In this document: one piece after another, positions 21,261 to 34,349 of the stretch | Layout: each line of letters begins with the position of its first letter | How positions within the stretch are numbered: position 1 is the first letter of the stretch | Notes under the pieces: generated by a model | Database searches by the model: none | Seen by the model: the letters and a program-made list of their open reading frames with translations, nothing else | What the model was told of the DNA's origin: nothing | From: Physcia stellaris | Taxonomy: Eukaryota > Ascomycota > Lecanoromycetes > Caliciales > Physciaceae | Assembly (NCBI GenBank): GCA_018902385.1 | Contig: JABSSW010000063.1 | Span: 124,001 to 188,000 of the forward strand | Length of the DNA: 64,000 nucleotides | Direction of reading: 5' to 3' | Made by a program: the position numbers and the translations under genes

Positions 21261-22025
21261 ATGCACGATCTCATTGTATCGCACGTTGATCACGTTGACG
21301 TTGTATCGATAATAAAATTATCATTTTCGTTTATTTCAAACATTAAAATTTTTCGCAAGAAGATTTACGAATTTTCACACGCTTTTTTTTCAGTCAATCG
21401 TCGCGTTATTCAATTTATTGTACGTTTTGATGAAATTAATTTTAATTACGTTTTTCGTGAATATCAATACGATCAAATTATCGTTAAATTAAATAATAAT
21501 ATCGAAAACATCAAAATATGCATCGATATTGATTGTTTTGTTATTATGATTGATCGCAAATTTTCATACAATTATTATTTAATGTATCGATGCAAAAAGT
21601 TAATTTCATTTATATTTGTGCGAAATGTGAATGACAAAATTGTCAAATCAAACAAATTTATGCTTGTTAACATAACGTTTAATAAAATGCTCAAATCAAA
21701 ACGCGAAACTATTGACGTTATTGAAGTTGAAATGCATTTTATTGACGATTTTGCAATTAACATGCTGTTTGCTAATGACGTTATTTATTCACAAAACATC
21801 AAAATAAATTTCGAGAAACGTCGTTTTATTATAATTAAGTGTGAAAATTTTCGTGTATCAATTGAAATATTTAGTCGAATTATTTCGCACGTTAAACGTA
21901 CGATTCGTTTTCGTCAGACGTACATTTTACAATCTGATAATCTTGCGAAGATATTCGTTACGTATCACGACTTTTTTTTTGACGATAGAGATTTTTGTTC
22001 GAATCTCATTGTCAATACGATTTAG
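21261..22025 (+). pseudogene. Retropepsin region of element A
   Basis: A 254-codon open stretch without a single Gly, Pro or Trp. The catalytic D-T-G reads D-I-D at 21525-21533 inside CIDID..VIMIDRKF, explained by ACT to ATT and GGT to GAT. A second conserved block, HFIDDFAINMLFANDVI, follows. A one-base deletion at about 21985-21995 moves the coding frame, which continues from 21995. Confidence 0.85.
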
Positions 22026-22600
22026 AATACGATAACGACGTGTATGTTCACGTTGTAAATAGCAATTTGTTCAAAATGATTGTTCGCAACGTCATATTTC
22101 AATCTATTACGCTTGCGAAACGTGCACGACTAAACATGATTATCGAATACAATCAAGCTGAATGTTATCTGATCATGTCAAAAAATCGTACAAAACAATC
22201 AATGATTGAATGAACGATCGTTCATGAAAAAAACAATTGATCGTCAATTTCGTTATTTTTGTCGCAACGTATGTTACATTAAATATCGTTTCGCACGCTT
22301 TGCACGAATCGACATTGAACGAATTTATTGCATCATTTACATCGAGCGCGCAATTCGTTGTATTTATCGTGTCACAAATCGATTCGAATCTGAAGCACGT
22401 TTTATTCAATGACGTTATCGTGTATGAAGCAAAAGTGTTCGAATTAATTAATTTAATGAACAGTTATCAAGACATATTTCGTGATTTTGATTTTATCGTA
22501 AATATATCTGAAAAGAAATGAATGTCGATTAATTTCAAGTCAGAAACAATATTTAAATTCAACAAAGTGTATTTTCTAAAAGTCAAAAATCGCAATTTTA

Positions 22601-23265
22601 TTGACGTTATTTTCGACAAATTACATCAGCAAAACAAATTGCACTGAACGATTCAATTTATTTCGTTCAATTATTCAGTTTTCGTTGTTTGACGTGACAC
22701 TTTCACAAAAAAAAAAACGTGTAATGATAAATATAAGAAATTTAAACGACATCATCGAAAACGACAATTATTCGTTCTCATTGCAATCTGATATCATAAC
22801 TGAAATTGTCGATTCGTTTTACATTTTTATCATTGATGTCGTGAATTGATTTCATCAATTCAACGTACAACGCAAAAATCGTCACAAGTTCATCATTGTG
22901 ACGCATCGTGATCAAGAAAATTCAATGTAATTTTTATAAATTACAAAAACTCATTTTTTTACGTGCAACGACAAACGAACAAGCTATTATGTTCGTACAA
23001 ACAATTCGCTAAAACGTACGTGAATGACATTATAGTTCATTTCAAGATTTTACAAAAACATTTGAAACATTTACGCACGTTTTTTCAAATGTTTCGCACG
23101 AAACGCATTAATTTAATTGTCACGAAATCGTTTTTAACGTATTTTTTTGTTACTTTGTTAAATCAACGAATTGATAATTTAAACATGTTTATTATTGCTG
23201 AAAAAATAATCGTCATTATTTTTTATGTTTTTCTTTCAGTTTGCGTGATTTCGAAATTTTCATGA
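22601..23265 (+). pseudogene. Reverse transcriptase region of element A
   Basis: Blocks of the Ty3/Gypsy reverse transcriptase are readable in short frames: RGLND-type (IRNLNDIIENDNY), YVQR-type entry and the active site YVDD as YVND at 23017-23028. The D-to-N change is GAT to AAT after a G, so GpG to GpA. Between 22850 and 22960 stops and frameshifts break the reading. Confidence 0.87.
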
Positions 23266-23275
23266 AATTTACAAA

Positions 23276-24109
23276 TTGATTACGTTCATCAATATCTCGT
23301 TACGCTCAACGTACAATCGTTACAAAAACGTAAAATCACGTTCACGAAAAACGTTACTGTCAGTGAATTTGCACGAAAAAACAAACAATCAAAACGCAGT
23401 TGTACGATTTTATTTTCGAAAAACGTATCGTTTTTCGAAATTTGCAAATCGCATTCGTTTCATCAACGTTCTTGATTCAATTCGACAAAAACGTCGACTT
23501 TACATTGATTTGAATGTTTTCAAACAATAAAATTTTGCAACAATAGTATATCACGTGCTAAATGATTCATTTAACGATGTCACGTATTCACGCATAATCA
23601 TTCAATCTATCATGTTTCTTAGTCGTTGTTTAAACGACGTCGAAAAGAATTACTGATCAACAGAACTGAAAATAATTGACATCGTGTGAATAATTCGTAA
23701 AATTAAACACATGATCGAATCAATTGAAATATTTTCGATTATTATTTACATTGATCATTCTGTCGTTGTATTTATTAATCGACAAATAATTTTCATTATT
23801 TTCAATAATGATAAACTAAATTTGCGACTTGTGCGAATTTCGCAATATTTATTCGATTTTAATTTGTTTGTTAAACACAAAGCTGACAAAACGAACGTAA
23901 TGTCAAATGTTTTATTCAAACTACAAGTTGACGTGATTATTATTGACAAAATCGACGTATTCGAGTCATTGTACGAACATATTTTGAAATTCACGCAAAC
24001 AAATTTGATTTTGAAAACATTTTTGTATTTTCATCATGTGACTTTAGTTGAAATGTCGAATGATTTCAAAATTCGATTCAAACAAACATATCAGAATGAC
24101 GAACATTGA
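23276..24109 (+). pseudogene. RNase H region and connection of element A
   Basis: Frames 23276-23530 and 23711-24109 cover the region after the RT; the second contains YIDHSVVVFINRQ and KLNLRLVRISQYL, typical of Gypsy RNase H. The 3' part (24110-24306) is a low-complexity linker of ACTACGAACG-like repeats, probably once Thr/Pro/Ala-rich. Confidence 0.8.
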
Positions 24110-24307
24110 TTCAAAATTTTCGCTATTGTACGATTTGTTGTCGTAATTACATTTGCGCACGAAATTACGTCAACTACGAACGAAATTATCGTTTCGCACG
24201 AAACTGCTTTTACGTCAATTACGATTACGAACGAAATTACATTTATTAGCGCAACTGTATTTATTATTGAAATTACATTTGCATTTGTAATCGCATTTGT
24301 TAACATT

Positions 24308-25200
24308 TTGTTGAAAATTTACGAACTTTTTGATTCTCGTGAAATACGTTTTCGATACAGAAATGATTTATTGTATTACATTTTTGATTTCGATTCGAAA
24401 CGTTTGTGCATATTCGCAATCATGAAAATTGAAATATTTCGACAAATTCACGATTTTACACATCACGACGATTTCATGCGCACGTACGATAGATTACGCA
24501 ATTCTATTTACGTACATTCAATGATTAAACATTTTAAAATTTACATAATTTATTGTTCAAAATGTCAAATTAATCAAATCAAACGTCATTTTGCTTACGA
24601 CGAATTCACATTTATAAATTTTTTGCAATATTTTTTCATACAATAATCATGAATTTTATTGTGAAATTATCATTTAGTCGCGATATGAACGTATTGCTTA
24701 CGATTACGTACAAATTTTCGAAAAAAATTCTGTTAATTTCGAATTTCGATACGTGATTTGCAACTGATTGAACTAATGTAATCATTGTAACGTTTATGAA
24801 ACACGATTGAAATATTTCACACGCTATTGTATCAAATAAAGACAATAAATTCATATCGAATTTTTGACAAACGATATTCAATAAATTTAAAACAATTATA
24901 TTCACGTTCACAATTTATTATTCGCAAACAAATAATCAATCGAAACGAATCAATCAATTTATCGAAATTCTTTTGCGTTTTCACATCATTGCACATTTCG
25001 ACGACGAGTGAATCGACGTGTTGTCGTTCATACAAATCGAAAACAACAACGTTGTTCACGTCATTATCGAATACGTTTCGAATGAATTTGTTTATGAAGT
25101 TCAAAATCAATGGTACATTGAGCATGTTAACAGATTTATCATTTGAAAATTATAGTCAATTGCGTCAAGTCAAACGAAAAAACGTCGAAATTTTATGACA
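24308..25200 (+). pseudogene. Integrase of element A
   Basis: The N-terminal zinc-binding domain is intact in pattern: H-x3-H (residues 48 and 52 of the 24308 frame) and C-x2-C (83 and 86) in IHDFTHH...YCSKCQINQ. The catalytic core from about 24650 is broken by stops and frame changes. Confidence 0.85.
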
Positions 25201-25720
25201 TTCGTTAACGCTTTGAATAAAACTCGTTACGATGCAATGCACAAAACGTTAAAATTCAAAATTGACGACAAAATGTATTTACGTTTACATCATGATTACA
25301 TTATATTCGACTTATTTAATCACAAGTTGTCGAAACAACGCGTAAGATTCTTTTCGATTATTGAAAAAATCGACAATTTAGCGTTTCGATTACAGCTATT
25401 TTTTGTCATGAAAATACATTCTGTTGTATCAATTGCACAGTTAGAATCAATTATATCGAATTTCGATTTTTACGATAAAACGATCGATAGAAATTCGTCA
25501 TCAATTTACGAAAAACAGTTTATTGCACTAATCGAACAAGTTTCATTGTACGAAATCGAACGTTTATTGAATCGACGTATTATTTTTACAAATCGCATCA
25601 ATTATTTAATCAAATGAAAAAATACGATTCGAAACACAACGTTTGATATTCTTTGCACGTTCTCGACACGTTTAAAAATTTTGTCGATGTTTACGATTTG
25701 CAACATTTTGTTGCTCAAAT
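25195..25720 (+). pseudogene. Integrase C-terminus and chromodomain of element A
   Basis: The frame 25195-25617 holds the GPY-like integrase end (KLSKQRVRFFSIIEKI, VVSIAQLE) and the chromodomain start (YEIERLLNRRI). It stops at TGA 25615-25617, where the chromodomain motif WKGY has its first Trp. After a one-base deletion a second TGA (25644-25646) sits where the second conserved Trp belongs. Confidence 0.87.
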
Positions 25721-25894
25721 TACTGAAAAAAACGCGAAAAACATAATAGAAATCGTTTTAGAAATAAATTTCGAAAAGCAAAACGTGAATAGATGATTGA
25801 TGTGTGATATATAAATCATAATTCAAAACATGATTATATGTATAAATTAAATGTGTCAATGAAAACATTGAGTTTTTTTTTGTTGTTGTGCATT

Positions 25895-26036
25895 TGTTAT
25901 GACATTGACATAATTAATTAAATGATTAAATGATTGTTTCGAAATCATAATGTCTTGACACGTGTAATATTTAATCAACAGTTTTTTTAATTAATCAATT
26001 CATTTTTTTTACATTACAAACATTTGTATCATAATA
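25895..26036 (+). repeat. 3' LTR of element A
   Basis: 142 bases, TGTTATGA...TCATAATA, followed by the target duplication ATTGT (26037-26041). Confidence 0.92.
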
Positions 26037-26041
26037 ATTGT

Positions 26042-28726
26042 TTAAATATTGAAAAATTTAAATTGTACAAAAACAAAAATGCATGCATTAAATCGACGTT
26101 TTGTTGATAACGTTAATCATGATACGAAATATGAAATCAAATGAATTTTTTTCGCAAATATACGAAATTCTAAATGTGATAACAGAAACATATTCTTGTT
26201 GTTCGATTATTGTTGAAAATAAAATATATAAAACGACGTCGAATTGATCGATCATTTACGATTTTTAATCGTACACAAATCGAAAATTTTGTTTCAAAAT
26301 TTCATTCGATTAATCGTTTAAATGAATGAATGATTTAATGATTCAAACAATTGTTTTCATTATGCGCAAAAATGTTTCACGATCGTGAAATTGTGATGTT
26401 GAAATTGAAAATATGACGAAAATGATTTCGTTTCGTCGTTCAACTTTTCGTTTTTTTTTTATTTTTTAACTTTTTTTCATCATTTTCATTTTTTTTTACA
26501 CGATGTCTTTTTCATCAACACGACGATGAATTGTAATACGAAATTCTAAATTTCAAAAACGTGTTTTTGACACGATTTAACGCGTTTTTGAAATTTTCAT
26601 CACGTCGTAAATTTCACATACGTCGAGAAATGATCAAAATTTTTCGTCACGATGAAACGAATTCTTTTTTTCAACACGACGAAATGAATGATATCAAATT
26701 TCAATTATCGAAAAATCGATTAACAATTGTACAAAAATTTTTTTTTTGCGAAATTTCTTTTTTTTTTTCAATTTTTTTTTTTCAATTTTTTTTTTTCAAT
26801 TTTTTCTTTTTCAAATTTTTTTTCAAATTTTTCGCTCATACGATCACATTGTTTTTATTTTTTTATAATTTTTCGTTTCGATTTTTTTCATTTTTTATTC
26901 AATTCATTTTTATTTTGTTATGATTTTCGATTTCGATTTCGATTTCGAATCATATCAAATTTATTTTATCATTATTTTTTTTCCTTTTTATTTTTTATTT
27001 TTTCGCATTTACAATTATTCAATCAAATATTTTCGAGTAAATTTTTTTTTTTATTTCGAATTTTGCGCATCGAAATTTTCATTTTCAACATTGTCACAAC
27101 AATCAAAAATGATGTTTTTGTGATATTTCATATGTTAATCGAAATTTCAAATTATCAATTCAATTATTTCGAAATTCTGTCATGTGTTCAAAAATGAATA
27201 TTGTTTCATTGAGTCAAAATTTTCGAAATTATCACAAAAATAAATTTTGAAAATATTTATTATTGCACACGCGATTCGAATTCGCAATCATGAATGAAAC
27301 GATCATGAATGAAAAATGTTTATTTACAATTTTAATCGTTAAATCATTCAATCAAATTCGTTTCATTAAAATATTAATTTTTTATTTGTATATATAAACA
27401 CGATGCGTCATTCAAAAAATTCTACGCGTTTTTTTTTTTCATTTTTTTTTTCAACAAAATTCAAAAAATTTGTCGATACATTTTTTCGTTTTTTTTTTTT
27501 TTATTCATCGTTTTTTTCAATTTTTTTTTTCAATTTTTTCGATTATATCGTTTTTATTTTGTCACGATTTTTTTTTTTATTCGTCAATACGAACACGTCG
27601 TTTTTATTCACTTTTTATCAAAAATACGAATCATTAACAAATCGAACGAAAAAACAAACATTAAAAACGTTCAAACATCGATTAATCGAACAAAAATCGA
27701 TGAATCAAAATTTCAAAAATGATATTGAAATGAAAATTTATGCGCACGCGAAAAATACAATCAAAATTTTATACAAATCGTTAAACGTTTGTTCGTATGA
27801 TTTAACATACATGATATAAAAATTTATTGTAAATATGTTTAATACATTTGCATTTGTACAAATTTTTCATTAACATGAAACAATTTAAATGACATCGTGA
27901 ATTTAATAATTAATTTATTTCGATTCACGTTTCGAAAAAACAACAACATTTTGATTTCAACAATTTTCGTTTTTCGTAAAAAATTATACAAGTTTATTTA
28001 TATCATTTAACATACGTGATATAAAAATTCGTTATAAATATGTTTGATTCATTGTATTTGTACAATTTTTGTCTTAGCGTTAAAAAGCGCAAATGACATC
28101 GTGAATTGAACTATTAATTTATTTTGATTTTTATTGTGAAAATCAAAAAAAATAATGAATAATGTAAATTTTTGACATGTGTTTATATGAACATTTTTTT
28201 TTTCAAATCAAACAATATCAGATATTTCAAATCGTCATTTTCATACGAAACAACGTCAAATTATTTTATTGACAACATAATCGTCATTGTACAATTAATT
28301 TAAATTAAAATCAACATCATTAAAAAATTGTCAATCGATCAAATAATTGCTTGTTGTATGCGAACAAATTCGCGTTTTGAAAATCAAATTCATGAATTTG
28401 ATTTGATATCAAATTTCACGTTAAAACGAAATCGATTTTTTTTTCATATTGTAATTTTTCGTTTTGTTTTCATCACGTTTACGATTTTTAAAACATTTCG
28501 TTTTTATCATTACAATTTTTTATTGCGCAAATTCAAATTTTTAACATGAATTTAAATATTCAAACATCGATTGATTTTCGAATTTTTTTCAATTTAAACG
28601 CAAACGTTTTCGAAAATCGAATCGTAAATCATTTATTACACAAAAATTCAAATTGCAATTCGTCGTGAACATGATGAAAAAAAAAAAAATTTAAACATGC
28701 AACATTTGTTGCGTGTTTTGACAAAA
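26042..28726. other. Relic between elements A and B, with T-rich tracts
   Basis: No gene. 26440-26840 and 27410-27600 are T-rich with C-poor spacers; read on the minus strand they give Lys/Glu-type runs, so they may be charged gag-type coding sequence reduced to A-runs. A tandem repeat with a 205-base period lies at 27801-28138. Probably the continuation of the relic left of A. Confidence 0.55.
27801..28138 (+). repeat. Tandem duplication, period about 205 bases
   Basis: TTTAACATAC(A/G)TGATATAAAAATT occurs at 27801 and 28006, followed in both by AATATGTTT, a TTTGTACAA box and AATGACATCGTGAATT. No coding sense was found. Confidence 0.7.
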
Positions 28727-28920
28727 TGTTATGCGTAAAGTTTGAATTGATTAATTTAAAAATTATAAACGACAAAATGTCAATTTATGTACAATAATTG
28801 CGAATCAATTGTTTGATCATCATTCATTTAATATGAAACGACGACAAAATTTTTGTCAAATGTTTTGCAAAAATATTCGATTTAATTTCAAATCATTCAA
28901 TTTGATTTTGTGTTATAACA
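28727..28920 (-). repeat. 3' LTR of element B (left copy)
   Basis: 194 bases; preceded by CAAAA. Differs from 44074-44267 at about six sites. Confidence 0.9.
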
Positions 28921-29099
28921 ATTTGTCAATAAAAAAAATCAATGTTTTTATTGAATTTCATGTTTTATTATTATGCGTAATCATATCATGCATCAATTTT
29001 TTTTTTTTGTTTTTCGTTTTTCGTTGCGATCATCAAAATTTTGCGAATAATTGAATTCGTATTGTTCAATGAAATTTTGAAAATTCTGTAATTCGAAAA

Positions 29100-29215
29100 T
29101 AAATCGTCATTCGTCATATTTCGATTCATAATCGATTCATTTGATTAAATGTTGAATTACGAAAATTTTGTTGTATTTTTGATACGTTTGTCGATTAATT
29201 TTTCAATTTCATAAA
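29100..29215 (-). pseudogene. Chromodomain of element B
   Basis: On the minus strand FYEIEKLI.KRIKN is followed, after a short gap, by two TGA codons at 29139-29137 and 29109-29107, exactly ten codons apart around a Tyr at the WKGY position. The first and second conserved Trp of chromodomains have this spacing, so both are Trp-to-stop changes. Confidence 0.8.
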
Positions 29216-29342
29216 ATTTGTATTGATTCGTATCGTTTTCGATTTCAATGAAATCAAAATAATAAAAACGCGAACGATTGTAAAAATCAATTTTGACAAA
29301 TGTTGATTCGAATTGTGTAATAAACACAACGAAATGAATTCG

Positions 29343-29891
29343 TTATGTTGATGACAATTTCAATCGATACGTTAAACGTTCGATGCGTTCAAAAATTCGA
29401 AATGATTCGCAACGTTGTTGAAATAATTTCGAATTTGATTTGTCAAACAATTTGTATTTTTTGTTGAATTGTAAATAAATTTTTTCATTTTGTTTCAATC
29501 GAATAAAAGTATGACGTGAATCATAATATATTTTGATTTTGACAATTGCAAAATTCGTGACATTCGTAATTTTTCGTTGATATTTCATGCGTTAAATTGA
29601 CAAGTTCTGTACATTTGTTGTGTTAAATTCGATTAAATTTGATATCGCGTTTTTGACTTTGAATTCGTATATGATTTCATTGAATGATAAATTTGTAACG
29701 ATGTTAAGCGTGTTGTTTAATTGAGTTTGAATTGCAAAAAAAATTAAAATGTAATCGATATTCGAAAATTCGATGACGAAATATTTGATAACAATTTCAA
29801 CAATTTGATTGATTCGTTTTGACGAATCGTTCGTTTGCGAATGATATGTCATTGAAATTAGCAATTTCGTGTTTAATTTGATGAAAAACAT
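29343..29891 (-). pseudogene. Integrase C-terminal half of element B
   Basis: The frame 29891-29592 contains MTYHSQTNDSSKRINQ, the end of the integrase core with its usual HPQTDGQSER-like block, and 29588-29343 contains YYDSRHTFIRLK and QQRCESFRIFERI, the GPY-type end. The integrase N-terminal part upstream (29.9-30.5 kb) is too broken to define. Confidence 0.83.
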
Positions 29892-30589
29892 TTGTCAAAA
29901 ATTCGATATAAATTTTGAATTTCGATTTGAAATTATAATTTCAAACACATTTCAATCGATTATTAACAAGTTGTTCAATAATGCGTTGATTCATTTTTTC
30001 GTTTCATAAATTTTTTTGTCGAAAATCAATGAAATTCGACGAAAATGTTTACATGTTGCGAACATAATAATGTTCATTTCGTCGAACATAATTAAAATGA
30101 AATCAATCGCAATGATGTGAAATGAACGCGAAACGAATATGATAAACATGAATTTTTCGTACAATCGATAACGTTTGATTTGTGTTAATTGACAAATAAA
30201 ACAATATTCGATATATTTTTTAATTTTTCGCGAAAATCGAAATATATATAACGTATTGAAAATTTTGTCATAACATCGATGAATTTTTGAATATTGATTT
30301 TAATCATGAATTAAACGAAATATTTTTCGTTTTATTGTGACAAATATACACGATCGACGCGAATCAACGTCAACGTGATATATAATGTCATTCGTATTTA
30401 TCGCGAAATTGATTTTTGTTTTGAATTTTTTTGATATAAATTTCGTATCGTCATTTTTTTTGCTCATTAACGTTTCGATTTCTTACGTTGTTTTCGAATA
30501 ATAACGAAATTTGAAAATTTCGAATCGACAAATTTTTTTTTTTCGTGCATTCGAATCGTCAACGATTTTAACATTTTAATTATGTTTCG

Positions 30590-31418
30590 TCATGTTTTTT
30601 TTTTTTGATATTCGTTTTTGATTTTCTTTTTTAAATTTTTCGACATGACAATAAAAATGTTTTGAAAAACGTAACAATCGAAATTATTCGAAAAATCGAT
30701 TATTTCGTCATGATATGTGTTCAAATCAAATTTATTTTTTGAATTTTTATCGATTTGTTCATTTTCAAACGTTAATTTTGATAACGCATTCGAAACAACA
30801 TGATTTTTTTTTAATTTATATTTCATTTTCAATTTAAATTGTGACAGATAAATGAAAGCACGAACAAAACGAAAATTGAATTTATCGATGTTGTTCGAAT
30901 TCATCGTGATTTGTTTAACGATAAAAATATTGACGACATGATTCGTGAATACAACAATGATATTTTTGATTGCTTTTATCATATGTCGAATTTTTTTGAC
31001 AATTCATATTAAATCACACATTTCGAATTCGATGAATCAATATTTGATTTCGATTTCGTTTAACATTTTTTAGAAATAAAATGAATTCGATGTCGTTACG
31101 TTTGAATTTGTTTGAATTGTTGTTTGTTTTAAAATAATAAATTATCGCGTCGAATTCGCGTCGTTTAAACGCGTCGATATCGATGTACAATTTTCGATCG
31201 AAATTGAAATGTATCAAAAATGAAATTTTGTTAAAAGTTTTTTGCAATAATCGATATGATTTTAATTTTTCAATTGAAAAATTGTTCATTACAATTTTTT
31301 GCGAATAAATTTTGCGAATGATTTTTTGTTGAACGATGATTGACGTAAAAATAAAATTTTGCGACGTTATAACGCGTTCGTTTTTTGAACGTAAAACGCG
31401 ACAAAATTTCGTAATCAT
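30590..31418 (-). pseudogene. RNase H region of element B
   Basis: Frames 31418-31014 and 30982-30590 join into the connection and RNase H part: FDRKLYIDIDAFKRREFDAIIYY and, further on, FNFRFVRAFIYLSQFKLK with HVVSNALSKL. Order and motifs match Gypsy pol. Gly and Pro are absent. Confidence 0.8.
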
Positions 31419-31762
31419 TTTGTTAAATTTAAATAAATTTTCAAATTTTTCAAAATATAAAAAAAATTCAATTTGATTATTGTTTTCAATTTATCGATTG
31501 CGATAATGAAATCAAAAACGTCAATTTTTTGATCAAGAAATGCGATCGTAAAATAGTCGAAAAATGATTTTTTCGACGATAAATTAATTTCATAAATATT
31601 CAATCGTTCGAACATCGAATGAAAATGAATCATATGTTTTTCAAAAATATTGAAAAAAACGACAATGTCGTTTACGTAAACACGAACAAATTCGCGAAAA
31701 TTTCGAAAAATGAAATCGATTCGTCGTTGTACGTACGAAAATGAATTTTTGAATTTCATCAT
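31415..31762 (-). pseudogene. Reverse transcriptase fragment of element B
   Basis: Reads SYVQRRIDFIFRNF, then the active site YVDD as YVND at 31678-31667, then KHMIHFHSMFERL. The frame overlaps the next downstream frame by four bases through a frameshift. The 5' part of the RT (31.8-32.2 kb) is broken. Confidence 0.85.
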
Positions 31763-32230
31763 CGCAACGTTAAATTGTTTTTGTTTTTTGTGTGAAACGA
31801 CGATAAATTTATGTTTGTTTGCAAACTTTATTAATTATTGATGAAAAAAACTCGTTGCGTCGAAAACAAAAATGAATTTGCATTCGACGACGATTGAAAT
31901 AATGTTTGATTGAAAAAACATAAAATAAAAATCGATGAAAATGATTTTGTTTAATTCGCGTATATTTACGACGATTCGTTTTTTGCGTTTTGAATCGTTC
32001 GATTCAAATATTGTTTTTCATATTGCGAAAACAAAATAATCATGCGAAATGAATTGATTGATGTATTTCATGCGATTTTGAACGTGCAATTTGTCGAAAA
32101 TCTTATCAATTAATTTTCGATTTGCGAAATCGAAAAAATAAATTTTTGTTGTTTTTATTTTCGCGTCGAATTTGAATTCAATTGACATTCATTCATTTTT
32201 CGAAATTCGCACGATAAATTCATTGTCGTT

Positions 32231-33227
32231 TCATAATTTTGAATAATTCAACGCAACGTTTGCAAATTTAATTCGAACGTTAACGTCATCGTAAACGATA
32301 ATTTCAACAAACAAAATTTCTTTCACATTAATATTAAAATTTACAGCAATAAAAGCGTTAAAATTGCGTGCAAAATTGAACGCAAAATTGATCAAATTTG
32401 CGACGAAATTAATCGCGATCGCATCGTGCAAATTTTCATAATTAATCGCGATAATCGCGTCAACGATCAAAATCGAAACATCAAATTTCATAATTTGTTT
32501 GAATTAATTGCGTGAAACAAATTTATGAACATTAACAATTAAATGAAAATATTTCGAATCAATTAAATAACATTTTTTTTTCGTATTTTTGTACGAATTT
32601 CAAACGCGTATTTTTGAAAATGTAAACATTTTCAAAATTAATGTTGTTAATTTGAATCATTTTTGTACAAACATCAATAATGTGAAATAATACGTTTTCA
32701 TTTGAATTTAATCGTTTAATTTTCGAAAACGTGAACATAAAATCGCGTTTCGTAAATAAATTATTTTTTTCACGTAATTTGAAAAAAATCGTAAAAATTG
32801 ATTTAATTGAAATTTTAATAATTTCGCTGACACGAATCACGCGTTTGATCGACGATTCAACATTCGTGACATTTAATTGAATTTTAATGTTTTTGCAATT
32901 TTCAATGATAATCATTTGTTTGTTTACATTTATATTTATTCGTTTTGAATTCAATATATCATTGTCAAAAAAAAATTTTGTTTTCAATTTTTTTATTATG
33001 TAAATTTGTCGAATGAACGTGACAATCGCATTTTCGTCATTAATCGAAATTTCGAAAATTCGAAAAATTAATGATATATGATTCGTCGTGATTACGACGA
33101 CGTTTTCGATATCGCGAATTTTGAAAAATTTCATATTTTGTCGCGCATGAATTCGATAATCAAATATTTTTTGCATCAGAAATTTGCGATCGATTAATAA
33201 CGTATCGCATTCGATGTCGACGCACAT
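32231..33227 (-). pseudogene. Retropepsin and linker of element B
   Basis: The 222-codon frame 33227-32559 begins with the protease active site: D-T-G reads D-I-E at 33218-33210 in MCVDIECDTLLIDRKF. The second frame, 32491-32231, is the linker to the RT and is rich in Ala, Ile, Asn and Val. Confidence 0.8.
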
Positions 33228-33733
33228 ATCGATAAAAAATTGTTTTATGTTTGTTTTTATCGTGACGTAACGTCACGAACGAAATTCGAAATTGAATCGT
33301 GTATTTGCTTTGACGCTTGATTGTATGATAAATGTCTGATAATTATAAACATTTTTCGTCGACGATGTGTCAAATTTAATCGAAATTTTTTGACACGAGC
33401 GCAAATGTCGATGAAATTTGTTATTAAAATAAAATTTCGATTGACAACGTTTGCATGAATAAATTTTCGTTTATTTGATTGAAATATTCACAAAATATTC
33501 GAATAATTCATGAATCACATAATTTTCATTAAATTTTTGAGTTTCGAAATATTTTTCGTCATGATATTCATTATTTATCATAGATATTTTTCACGCGTTT
33601 TCAATATTCATGTTGTGATCATTTTGATAGTTTTTTTCATCGATTGAATAATTGTTTTTTGCTTTTTCTTTCGCAAAGTACGTTTGTCAATATGATGTTT
33701 CATTTTGATTAAACGTTTTATTTTGATTAAAAT

Positions 33734-33886
33734 TGTAAAAAAATTATCATTGATGAAATAATAAAAAAATGATAAAATGTTAAATACAAAAAGTTCGAAT
33801 AAATATTAATGTCAAGTCGACTAGTCAAATCAATAAAATCAAACAAAAACAAATTTTTCAAATCAAACAAAAGTCGATTTGTAACA
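33734..33886 (-). repeat. 3' LTR of element N (left copy)
   Basis: 153 bases; preceded by AAAAT. Copies share GATGAAATAATAAAAAAAT and ATTTTTCAAATCAAAC. Confidence 0.88.
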
Positions 33887-34349
33887 GTTTGTTTCAATAA
33901 AGAAAAATCAATTACGTTTTCGTAATTTCTAATCATTCTAATCATGTTTCAATAAATTTCTAGTCATACGTTTTTTTTAACAATAATTCTTTTTCAAATA
34001 TTTTTCAATTTTTAATTAATCGATTCGAGCGACGTAACATCAACGTTTCGAACGAAAAAATTAACGATATTTGCGACGTCGACAAAATAATTGAAAAAAA
34101 CTTTCGTGACACGACGACTAAAAATCTGAAAACGAAAATCGATGACGAAATAATAAATTTGTTGTTAACGAAAATCGTTTTATTTTGATTTGCGAAAAAT
34201 TTTTTAATAATAAATTTGATGTCAACGAAAATTGCTTTAATTTGATTTGCGAAAATTTTTTCAACATGATTGATTTCGACAAACGATGACGATCAAACAA
34301 ATCGATCATGTGACGAATTGAATTTTCATATTTTTGTATCAAATTCATG

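Larger units (their letters stand above)
18236..26036 (+). mobile_element. Element A: full-length Ty3/Gypsy chromovirus, decayed
   Basis: The 7.8 kb element is bounded by short LTRs (141 and 142 bases) that start TGTTATGA and end TCATAACA or TCATAATA, and is flanked by the 5-base duplication ATTGT (18231-18235 and 26037-26041). Internal order is gag, Gln/Ser-rich linker, a C2H2-like finger, aspartic protease, reverse transcriptase, RNase H, integrase, chromodomain, all on the plus strand, which fits a chromovirus. Every frame is broken. After the 5' LTR comes TGATAGCATC, which could be a primer binding site with its expected TGG changed to TGA. The LTRs differ by 11 transitions, no transversion and two T-run indels. 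Confidence 0.92.

Noticed and set aside
26727-27197. A 156-codon, Phe-rich open frame that looks like a membrane protein
   Set aside because: It is a T-run artefact; TTT codons from homopolymer tracts give Phe. No signal peptide logic, no homology, and the reverse strand reads as a Lys/Glu-type repeat.
32559-33227. Long frames in the AT-rich block as functional genes
   Set aside because: They lack Gly, Pro and Trp, carry mutated catalytic motifs and lie between LTRs in retrotransposon order. They are relics that stay open because this mutation type makes few stops.
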